DNA of 64,000 nt from Diploscapter coronatus (Eukaryota; Nematoda; Chromadorea; Rhabditida; Rhabditidae), in contig OZ038422.1 in the NCBI GenBank assembly GCA_964036155.1, forward strand, positions 2,813,201 through 2,877,200, written 5' to 3'. Below the pieces are notes generated by a model that made no database searches, was not told the origin of the DNA, and saw nothing but the letters and a program-made list of their open reading frames with translations. Of this stretch, positions 1 through 8,967 are shown in pieces. How positions within the stretch are numbered: the first letter of the stretch is position 1; the number at the start of each line of letters is the position of its first letter. The translations under genes were made by a program, and so were the position numbers.

Positions 1-705
1 GTTAGATATGGTAAAACTTATTATTTATTATCGCTGGCACGTAGATAAATTTTCTTATAGGAATTTATGAAAGTTAAGCTTTGAGGTTCTCGTTTCCAGG
101 TATAACTAACTTTTAAAATGTCAATTTTTCGTCCGATTGAGTTCACATTTTCCTCGCTCGAAGAAATTATCTGCCAAGTTTCAACTTTCTGTGATTATTT
201 ATGAACACGAGATTAAAATTGTGATATGTCTGCTCTTAAAATCAAAACGCAAATAGCAATCTAACCAGTAATGTTGTGTATATTCGGACACAATAATTAG
301 CATTAAATTTCTATGTAATGTGTAATGAGTCAAAGGTATTGCGCCTAGATTTATGTTGTGTGTATACTAATGGTTAAATATTCAAAATCGTACCCTGCAG
401 GTGTTTGTAGAAAAAGAAATATGTGACTAAAAATAATTAAACTCAAGATTACAGCTTATTTAGACCAGAACAATTTATCGGCCATTACTAATCAAAACTA
501 AACTCAAGTGCAGGATAAATGGTATTTGGAAATTATCTTCGCTGTATTTTATTTCTTCATATAGCTAAAATTTTCACTCAGCAAAATGATACCTAATTTG
601 AAAGATTTGGTCGTCAGGTAGTCCTAAAATTAGCGATTTTAAGCTTGTCGAATAGACACCACACTTCAGATTCCAATTCACAACTCCCTTCCTCGTCAAA
701 GACCA
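1..705. other. Intergenic, no gene seen
   Basis: AT-rich sequence with no reading frame above background, no tRNA-like fold and no repeat that I could match elsewhere in the window. It may hold the 3' or 5' flank of a gene outside the window. Confidence 0.5.
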
Positions 706-891
706 ATGAATGATATCGAGAAAGATAACTTAAGAGTGAATGTCAGCAAAAACCAAAGTCTTAGCAAAGGGGTTGTTTCCAGGGGTCCTCAGATTTGGCT
801 GATTTTCACATATATTGTTCAGTTTTTCACGATGATTCTCGTGGTGTGGTTTGTTTTTCATAAAAAATTACTGTATGCAGGATTACAGTAA
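706..891 (+). CDS. Possible small single-pass membrane protein (61 aa)
   Basis: A single-exon frame encodes a charged N-terminal half (residues 1-28) and one strong hydrophobic segment (about residues 30-52, rich in I, F, L, V) followed by HKK, the layout of a small tail-anchored or type II membrane protein. The Asn/Ser/Lys-rich stretch before the membrane segment faintly recalls SERP1/RAMP4 of the translocon, but I cannot establish homology. There is no TTTCAG just before the ATG. It could be a chance frame, since AT-rich DNA readily encodes hydrophobic runs, or an exon of a longer gene. Confidence 0.25.
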   Translation: MNDIEKDNLRVNVSKNQSLSKGVVSRGPQIWLIFTYIVQFFTMILVVWFVFHKKLLYAGLQ

Positions 892-1156
892 CTTAAAGCG
901 TTGACAGACCCGACCACGGAAAAAATTCATAGCTTTCTTAGTTTTGAACCAAATCGAATAGGATTTTCAATATTGGATAGCTCATGGAATACTCTACAAA
1001 TAATGTAACTACGATCACCTGCTACCATCAGCAATTTCCCACCAAAAATAACTTCTAATTTATCGAAAAAATAATAAGGTTTGGATATTTAGCAAAATTT
1101 TATCTCTATTTATTGACTTGGTTAGATTTATGATAGCTAAAATAAGTAAAATTTCA

Positions 1157-3008
1157 CGATTTTTCAAGAAATACTAAATAAAGAATAAGTGATATATACA
1201 TCTCGTCAATATTCTGTGATTTTTCATCAAATTAAAAAAAATCCGAAAAATTGAAGCTTACCTTTTTCTTTTAAGATAAAAGGTAGATTTCAGTTTTCAA
1301 TCTCCATCAATACAAATATTTATTCAATTTTCAGGTGTCTGTTTGATAATAAAATTTGATTCAATAAAATATTCTTAAAAATAAATATCACAGAAAAACG
1401 GCATCTCAGAATGAATAAACTTCCTCTGCGCCTCAATGAATTGTGCATATTTACAGATAAATACAATAGTCTGGAGTAGGAAGATAGATTCTGATTGATT
1501 GATTTATTTATTTCCCCTTTCCCTTTCCCCCAACGAGCTGATCCAGAGGAACGTTACCGCCGTTAGCACATCTGAAGTCAGATGACGTCAACATTAGTGA
1601 TTCAGAATAATGTTACCTTGAGCACACGCAAGTTGGTCTTCCACGTCGTTTCTTACAGTAACCTGTACCGCAATTCTGAAAAATCTTAGATAAAGATTGA
1701 GGATCTGAATATTTTTCAGGGTTAATTCAAAACGAAGATACTAGCATTAGAAAATCAAGACGTTTGAATTATGTGAAATTTCGAAGCATGATCGCGATAT
1801 GATTTTATTTCAGACTTTTATGATATGAACAACGAGTTCTGACCAATCAGCTCTGATATTTATTTTTGAAAACCTCTTGTATTCCACACTTCACACTCGT
1901 TTTTTTCCTACTATTTCCTCAAAATGTGGATGTGAATTAAAAAGGCTCTGTATCAATTCTATCTCAACTTTTTAAATAGAAAAATTTCTGAGACCGACCT
2001 GAGCCGAGCACGAAGTGATGCAGAGTCCTCTGGCGACCTTGTTCAGAATTGGCACATCCATTCGGGCACACGTGCTGAAATCAATGTCGGCAGACACGAA
2101 TTGAAGGGCGACAGCAGCAAAGAGGATGACCAGAAAAGCACGCATAGCGAGTGAAGTTGAAGGGAGTCTGAAATCAGAATAAAATCGATTTTTGAAGAAT
2201 AAGATATCAAAATTATTGAGAAAAGGAAATGATTTGAATATGGTATGATTTGAGATGATAAACAATGATAAAAAAATCATGACGATATCATTTTGAGATG
2301 GTCAAGAAAAATGAATAAACTTCGAAAAATTTTTGGATGAAAATGTTTATTTTTTGGATAATCGGTAAGGGCTCTTTAGTTCAATAGTGATAAAATATTC
2401 AAACAAAAACAAATAAACTCGGAAATTAGATAAGCCCGCTATTGTAGTCCCGACAGTACAACCACACTCCCCTATTGACCCTTTTATATCAACCGGAAGC
2501 TGTTTTTCCTCGATTGTTTGACTGCTAGAAAACATGAATTCAGGTGCACGTCTCTTCAAAAGACATTTTTGGAAACCACCCCCAAAAATTAGACCAGACA
2601 TTGTTAAGTGTTCATTCTTCAACAGTAGAGAAAAAACGACGGAAATCTCCTCTGCGGAGACAATCGAATCGGGGAAAAACGCGCGTGATTCATAAACCAA
2701 TACGAATAGCCGCAAGGTGGTTTATTAGATGATGAGCGAATAAGTATCGTAGAAAATGAACAGAGTTTGAATTTGTACGTGGGGTTACAGAAAGAAATAA
2801 TAGTTTTAAATTTTTTTGATACATTCATTCTTCATAATGAATGAATCTGGGTGTAATTAGATAAAATCACAAAAATAGATACTTTGTGATTTTTTGAAAA
2901 AAAAATGTTCAATAACTAAATGAAATGCTTTCATTTATTTTGCTTCCTGAATTTTCAAAATTACATAAAATCGGAATAGTAATGAAGAAAACCATGCGAT
3001 ATTTTTGA
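1157..3008. repeat. Tandem duplication unit, copy 1 (contains abf copy 1)
   Basis: This 1.85-kb block is repeated at 6541-8693 in the same orientation. Both copies begin with CGATTTTTCAAGAAAT and end with GCGATATTTTTGA. They cover the 3' flank, the whole abf gene and about 850 bp of its upstream region. Identity is uneven: a stretch of over 400 bp upstream of the gene (about 2281-2715) is identical between copies, and so is most of 2830-3000, whereas the introns, parts of the exons and 2775-2830 differ by many substitutions. The chemoreceptor at 4681-6366 lies between the copies. Confidence 0.9.
1508..2145 (-). CDS. abf: ABF/ASABF-type cysteine-stabilised antibacterial peptide precursor, copy 1 (89 aa)
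   Basis: Three exons (2145-1999, 1675-1617, 1571-1508) encode a secreted precursor. Residues 1-19 are a signal peptide ending in FVSA; the mature peptide starts near D20. Eight cysteines (C26, C42, C46, C51, C56, C65, C67, C70) have the spacing of the nematode ABF family, whose known members (Ascaris ASABF, C. elegans ABF-1/2) adopt the CS-alpha-beta fold and kill mainly Gram-positive bacteria. Signature stretches are CARMDVP, NCGTGYC and GRPTCVC. The basic KKRRGRP loop and Lys/Gly tail (GGKGKGK) fit membrane binding. An acceptor (TGATTTCAG) lies 15-20 nt upstream of the ATG, either a 5'-UTR intron or a trans-splice site. Closest by eye to C. elegans abf-2. The role in gut or pharyngeal immunity is family knowledge. 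Confidence 0.93.
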
Positions 3009-3973
3009 TTATTTAGTCCATAAAACTTGAATATTTATTCAGACATTGCTTTTTATTGAATAATTTCATGTTTTCTAACATCTTTCCAAAAAATCACGTA
3101 ACCTTCATGGATTAAGCAAATACTGGGCAGAATATGACGAAAATATTGATTTCGATGGGGCTATCGAAAAATAGAAACAGGTAGTTTTCTGCAAAAATGT
3201 GATGCAAACCTGTTTTCCAGGAAGTTAGTCATAGCCCTGTTCTGATCATAATTTGATCGTGATCAAGGCTATAAGAGGAGCAATAGTGAAAATTGATATC
3301 ATCCTTTACTCATCAACTAGCAAAACAAAGCGAATGTGAAATATTTTGTAAGATTGCATAGATATTGGATGAAAAACAAGCAGGACTGTTCAAAGTTCCG
3401 ACTCCGAGCTGCTTGAAAATGTGATTCAGAATTTTTCAAAGTCATAACTCCGAACAGTCTTGGAAATAAGATAAAGAAAAAATGTCCAAATTTAAAAAGA
3501 AAATAATCTCCGAATAGTTTATTGCAATTTCCCGAAATCAATTTCACCAACAACTTTGTTTCCATTCATTTACATTTGGATCGTATTCCTTAATTGATTT
3601 ACAGAAATTATTATGGTAAGCATCAAGAAATCTAAATTTTTGTATTTTCGTTTGATGAAAACGTTCTCTAGATTTAACAGAAACCCAAGTCTGTTCAACA
3701 GAAATTCTCTGTAGTCAATTTTATGTTGAACAGAAAGGCCAATTTCTGAACAGTTGTTTAATTTTTGTTCTACAAATATTCTCTAGCAATATTTTGGTAT
3801 AGAAAAAATCCCAGTTCACTCAAAAATCGGACGAAACTTTTCATATTTTTTTATGGAGAAAAGTTGGCCGTAGAATGATGTTTATCCATCATATATTTAT
3901 AATGTACCGGTATGTTCGAATTTCAGGGATAAAATGTTTTCAGTATATCCATGGTTATCAATATAAAATTAAA
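2146..3973. other. abf copy 1 upstream region and spacer
   Basis: Positions 2146 to 3008 belong to the duplicated unit and should hold the promoter of the minus-strand abf gene. Open frames on both strands near 2350-2730 recur identically in the other unit, but have no start context, splice pattern or family resemblance, so I read them as noncoding. Positions 3009-3973 show no gene. Confidence 0.5.
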
Positions 3974-4130
3974 GGCTCATAGAAAAAGACTCCAGGACAC
4001 CGGGACACCAGTTAGAAAAAGACACCACCCTTTCTAAGAAATAGTATGAGAAAGCAAGAGACGAAAAGAAAAAAAGTGGTGTCTTTTTCTAACTGGTGTC
4101 CCGGTGTCCTGGTGTCTTTTTCTAGGAGCC
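3974..4130. mobile_element. hAT-like MITE, 157 bp, copy 1
   Basis: The element begins GGCTCATAGAAAAAGAC and ends with the near-complement GTCTTTTTCTAGGAGCC. It is a long palindrome whose arms also contain a repeated ACACCGGGACACCAG block. It is flanked by a perfect 8-bp direct repeat, AAATTAAA (3966-3973 and 4131-4138), the target-duplication length of hAT transposons. A second copy with its own 8-bp duplication is at 50131-50245. There is no coding capacity, so it must be moved in trans. Confidence 0.85.
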
Positions 4131-4680
4131 AAATTAAACACTTTTTCACATGTGCAATTTCGTACATTCCAAATCTAGCCTTTTCTTTTGGGGAAAATCC
4201 ACTTTCTGCGTAATTTTCTAAATTATCACTTTCAGGAAAGTTCAGATAGATACGTATTTGAAGGGAAAATAATATTCTCGTACACTGAAAGGTCAGAAGA
4301 AGTTGCTATGTTATTTGCCGGAATTCCGTGCAAATGTCTATGATTAAATGCAAAGTTTACAGAGAGAAAAATGTCATTGTGGGGATCTTCAGACTTAGTT
4401 TTAGTTCCGCAGACAATTCACAGAAAGACGCCATTCAGCATTAAATCACTTTAGGCATAATTTTTTTATTTAGTGTAGTTGATATCGAGTAATTTTTACT
4501 GTAGTTTTGTTGGAAAATTCAAGAATACTTTATCTAGCAAAAATCTAACGTATTAATGTTGCAAAATTGCTAATTTTCTAAAATAAATATTAGCTTGCGT
4601 GGAAAAAATTTAGCACGCTTAAGTTTTCGAAACTTAAATATTTATAACATAAATTTTGATTATCAAAATTTTAAGCTAAA

Positions 4681-6366
4681 ATGGAACAATACGGCGATGA
4701 GCACTCCGTTTTCATACACGCGAACGGCAACGAATCGCTGATAGATGCCGAACCCCCACCTATATATTTAATTTTCTATGCAGTACATTTGCTCTATGGT
4801 ACTTTGAGTTTGATTAACTATTTCATAGTTCTTAATGGTATCAAGCACAGTCCACTTTACAAAATGCCCTTCTACAAATTGTTCATCGTCGATGGGATTA
4901 TTATGAGAGTTTTTATTTGTGTGAGTGCTTTGCCACAAGACAAGGGTTTTTATTTCACTTTTGTGGCAAAGTAATCATCCTATACCAACATTTTTTTAAT
5001 GTTGTAAATCAAAGTTGACTTGTAGAATATATCGGCATTCGCATATTCCATGTTTATGAGATTCGTCGAATATGGATTCGTCCCGTACTTTGTGGTGAGA
5101 ACACCCCTGGGTAAATCGTTCTGTCTAATTATAGTATATCCAACATGCTGAAGTACTGCATGGATGTCTTATTGAAAACTAATTTTTACTCAGAAACTGA
5201 TATAATTACACGTTCAGGCTACCATTTATCGTTGATCTACTTTTTCTCCTACTACTTCATGTATCTACCGATGTTCTCCATATGTACGATATCTTTCAAC
5301 CGCTTTTCAGCGGCACACTTACTGACAAACTACGATAATGTGCATTCAATTATTTTCTAGATAAATTATATAATTTCAGTTCTGGAAGAAGCATCTGTCC
5401 AAATTTGTAGTCCTGATATTTTTGTCCCCGTTGCCTTTCAACTGGCATCTTCTGTTTTCTCCGGTCGTATATGTAGCTCATACTTATGGAGGCTTTCTCC
5501 TTGGAGCAAATTCGCCGTTTCATTGGGTAGCAAACATTGTTTTCAAACATGGAATGATCGGAATGTTTTTTTTTAATTGTTCCATGCTATACTGGAAAAT
5601 CTAGCTTTGTAATGAAGTTGCTCTTGCATCTATTTGGCTGAGAAAATTACTTAAAGGCGCGTTAAGAATTTGCTCATCCCTAGTGAAGATATCGAGAAAT
5701 AACGTTGTTCGAGGAAAGAGCACAAACAGTAGGACTTCTCTGCCTCTCTACTCAAATGGCACTATTTCTCTATGTTCACGCTAGAAGGAACAGAGCCTAA
5801 ATATACCTTGGAAGAACGATGGCAGAACTGGTTCATGATCTTTCAGATGTCTAACTCATTTAGCCTAGTCGTCGCTACTACACTAGTTACGTTTCTATGC
5901 AGCTTATTCACTTATTTGACATCTCGAAAATTACGAAAAATGTGCAAGAAATCGAATACCGTTCGAAATGCAGAAAAACGACTACTGAAGATTACCACGA
6001 TTATGGTCATCTCATTCTTCGGACAGTTTTTCATTGCGGTATGTTTAGTTTTAAAGGATTTTGCGTAGGAATGCTCACAGGCTAATGCCTAGAGCTTTCA
6101 TGATAAAAACGAATCTTCAAAATGTGATCATTTATCTCAAATTTTTGATACAAATTTCAACTATCAAGATTTCTTATTTTTAGCTGGTATTTTTCATCTG
6201 TTCAACATTTTCCGGATTTTTGTTTGTACTCCAAAACAAAACTGTAATGATTGTTGGCTATACCTTGAGGGCAGTTTCAATGGATCTTTCGATTCTGGCG
6301 CCGCCTTGGATCATGTACTTCGCGAGTCGAAGAATCGGATATGCTGCTGATACTACAGTTAATTAG
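4681..6366 (+). CDS. Seven-transmembrane chemoreceptor, SRG superfamily (sru/srg/srv-like), gene 1 (322 aa)
   Basis: Six exons (4681-4920, 5026-5110, 5218-5339, 5380-5526, 5847-6038, 6184-6366) give a phase-consistent 322-residue protein with seven hydrophobic segments. Hallmarks shared with the two paralogs at 43-47 kb are an HGNES-like N-terminus, YG.(L/P)SL.(N/R)YF in TM1, PFY(K/T/R)LF before TM2, SFNRF at the end of TM3, FW(K/R)(K/D)HL in loop 2, AE(K/R)RLL in loop 3 and DL(S/A)IL(A/S)P in TM7. These are nematode chemosensory GPCRs expected in ciliated neurons; the N-terminus looks Sru-like, but I cannot fix the subfamily. Intron positions match the paralogs except that exon 1 appears to run six codons further (see findings). 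It sits between the two abf duplication units. Confidence 0.85.
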
Positions 6367-6891
6367 CCTTAAAATTTGTTATGTCATTTTTATTCGTATT
6401 TTAATAACGCATTTAGAATAAATCAATGCATATCATCACATGAATTTTTTTAAATCGCTAATGTAGTGGCTTAAAATTAAATAGTTTTTATTCCGAAGAT
6501 GAATGAATACAAAATTTCAATGAGTAGAAAGGAAAGGATGCGATTTTTCAAGAAATATTAAATAGAAAATAAGTGATATACACATCTCGTCAATATTCTG
6601 TGATTTTTCATCAAATTAAAAAAAATCCGAAAAATTGAAGCTTACCTTTTCCTTTTGAGATAAAAGGCAGAATTCATTTTTCAATCTCCATCAATACAAA
6701 TATTTATTCAATTTTCAGGTGTCTGTTTGATAATAAAATTTGATTCAATAAAATATTCTTAAAAATAAATATCACAGAAAAATGGCATCTCAGAATGAAT
6801 AAACTTTCTCTGCGCCTCAATGAATTATGCATATTTACAGATAAATACAATAGTCTGGAATAGAAAGATAGATTTTGATTGATTGATTAAT

Positions 6892-7532
6892 TTATTTCCC
6901 CTTTCTCCCAACGAGCTGATCCAGAGGGACGTTACCGCCTTTAGCACATCTGAAGTCAGATAACGTCAGCATTATAATACTCCAGAACAATGTTACCTTG
7001 AGCACACACAAGTTGGTCTTCCACGTCGCTTCCTACAGTAACCTGTACCGCAGTTCTGAAAAATAAGAAAATCTTCGATGAAATTAAGAATTTGAATATT
7101 TTTCAGGCTAATATTCAAAGCAAGGATACTAACATTAGAAAATCAAGACGTTTGAATTATGCGAAATTTCGAAGCATGATCGCGATATGATTTTATTTCA
7201 GACTTTTATGATATGAACAACGAGTTCTGATCAATCAGCTCTGATATTTATTTTTGAAAACCTCTTGTATTTCATACTTCACACCCGTTTTTTCCCTACT
7301 ATTTCCTCAAAATGTGGGTATGGATTAAAAGGCTCTGTATCAATCCTATGTTCACTTTTTAAATAGAAAAAATTCTGAAACCGACCTGAGCCGAGCACGA
7401 ACTGATGCAGAGTCCTCTGGCGACCTTGTTCAGAATTGGCACATCCATTCGGGCACACGTACTGAAGTCAATGGCGGCAGACACGAATTGAAGGGCGACA
7501 ACAGCAAAAAGGATGACCAAGAGAGCACGCAT
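6892..7532 (-). CDS. abf: ABF/ASABF-type antibacterial peptide precursor, copy 2 (87 aa)
   Basis: Exons 7532-7386, 7055-6997 and 6949-6892 have the same structure and phases as copy 1. All eight cysteines are kept. Relative to copy 1 the changes are F4L, A11V, D20A, T44S, K57R, N72K and a two-residue shorter basic tail (GRKGK). The D20A change falls at the predicted signal-peptidase junction and removes an acidic residue from the mature N-terminus, so the mature peptide is slightly more cationic there. The upstream 400 bp are identical to copy 1, so expression is likely similar, unless the solo LTR 600 bp upstream of the start matters. Confidence 0.93.
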
Positions 7533-8137
7533 AACGAGTAAAGTTGAAGGGAGTCTGAAATCAGAATAAAATCGATATTTTTAAAAGTGAAAATATCAAA
7601 TATTCAGAAAAGGAAATGATTTGAATATGGTATGATTTGAGATGATAAACAATGATAAAAAAAATCATGACGATATCATTTTGAGATGGTCAAGAAAAAT
7701 GAATAAACTTCGAAAAATTTTTGGATGAAAATGTTTATTTTTTGGATAATCGGTAAGGGCTCTTTAGTTCAATAGTGATAAAATATTCAAACAAAAACAA
7801 ATAAACTCGGAAATTAGATAAGCCCGCTATTGTAGTCCCGACAGTACAACCACACTCCCCTATTGACCCTTTTATATCAACCGGAAGCTGTTTTTCCTCG
7901 ATTGTTTGACTGCTAGAAAACATGAATTCAGGTGCACGTCTCTTCAAAAGACATTTTTGGAAACCACCCCCAAAAATTAGACCAGACATTGTTAAGTGTT
8001 CATTCTTCAACAGTAGAGAAAAAACGACGGAAATCTCCTCTGCGGAGACAATCGAATCGGGGAAAAACGCGCGTGATTCATAAACCAATACGAATAGCCG
8101 CAAGGCGGTTTATTAGATGATCAATGAATAAGTATAG

Positions 8138-8429
8138 TGTCGCAATCAGCCTTGCAATTTTTCAATTTTCTAGAAACGATTCATGTGTATGATGATTAAT
8201 TTCCCATTGAATGATTTGACATCGTTTTGCAAAAACATTCAATATTTTCTATTATATTAATTTTAATTTATGATACACTCCCGCTTACAGGCACCCCTAT
8301 ATAAGATCTGCCCTTTGTCCGCCCCCATTGTTTATAATTATTAGTCTTGATTATTATTGTTCCTTATTCTCGTAACTGCTACTTTGACCTGTCGGATAAT
8401 AAAGTTGAAAAACATACACGACCACAACA
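8138..8429 (+). mobile_element. Solo LTR of a retrotransposon, 292 bp
   Basis: Present only in duplication unit 2. It starts TGTCGC and ends ACAACA (TG...CA termini), and is flanked by TATAG (8133-8137) and TATGG (8430-8434), a 5-bp target duplication with one mismatch. The corresponding empty site in unit 1 reads TATCG followed by TAGAAAATG. Inside are a TATA box (TATATAA, 8298-8304) and, about 100 bp later, a polyadenylation signal (AATAAA, 8398-8403) in the expected order for a plus-strand LTR. A 5-bp duplication fits Gypsy or Pao/BEL elements; no internal coding region remains. Confidence 0.85.
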
Positions 8430-8967
8430 TATGGTAAAAATGAACAGAGTTTGAATTTGTACGTAAGATTACGAAAAGGAACCAATAGTTTTGAACTTTT
8501 TTATACGTTCATTCTTCATAATGAATGAATCTGGGTGTAATTAGATAAAATCACAAAAATAGATACTTTGTGATTTTTTGAAAAAAAAAATGTTCAATAA
8601 CTAAATGAAATGCTTTCATTTATTTTGCTTCCTGAATTTTCAAAATTACATAAAATCGGAATAGTAATGAAGAAAACCATGCGATATTTTTGAATATCAA
8701 CATTCTCGCCAATCAATAATATCTTCTTTTAGTAAAATAGGCTAGAATACGATCTTAGTGCTTTTAAAATTTATTGATGAAACCTCGAATATTTACAAAC
8801 ATATGTCAACCAATAAAATATTCTTATACACGTTTTCAGGGTATTTTATGCTATACAAAGCCCGTACTAAAAATCTCTGAAGCTGAAAATTTCAATGATT
8901 GTCTAAAAGAGACTCCTATTACAGGCTTATGATATACTGCAATTGTTTTATAAGTCTACTACCTATT

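Larger units (their letters stand above)
6541..8693. repeat. Tandem duplication unit, copy 2 (contains abf copy 2 and a solo LTR)
   Basis: Counterpart of 1157-3008. It is about 300 bp longer, and the difference is accounted for by a 292-bp solo LTR plus its target duplication at 8133-8434. Without that insertion the two units are almost equal in length (about 1,856 versus 1,852 bp). Same orientation and same gene content as copy 1. Confidence 0.9.

Noticed and set aside
2347..2732. Overlapping open frames of 122 and 62 codons, repeated identically at 7735-8120
   Set aside because: Their identity follows from the duplication of noncoding DNA. Frames overlap on opposite strands, have no splice or signal-peptide features and match no family.
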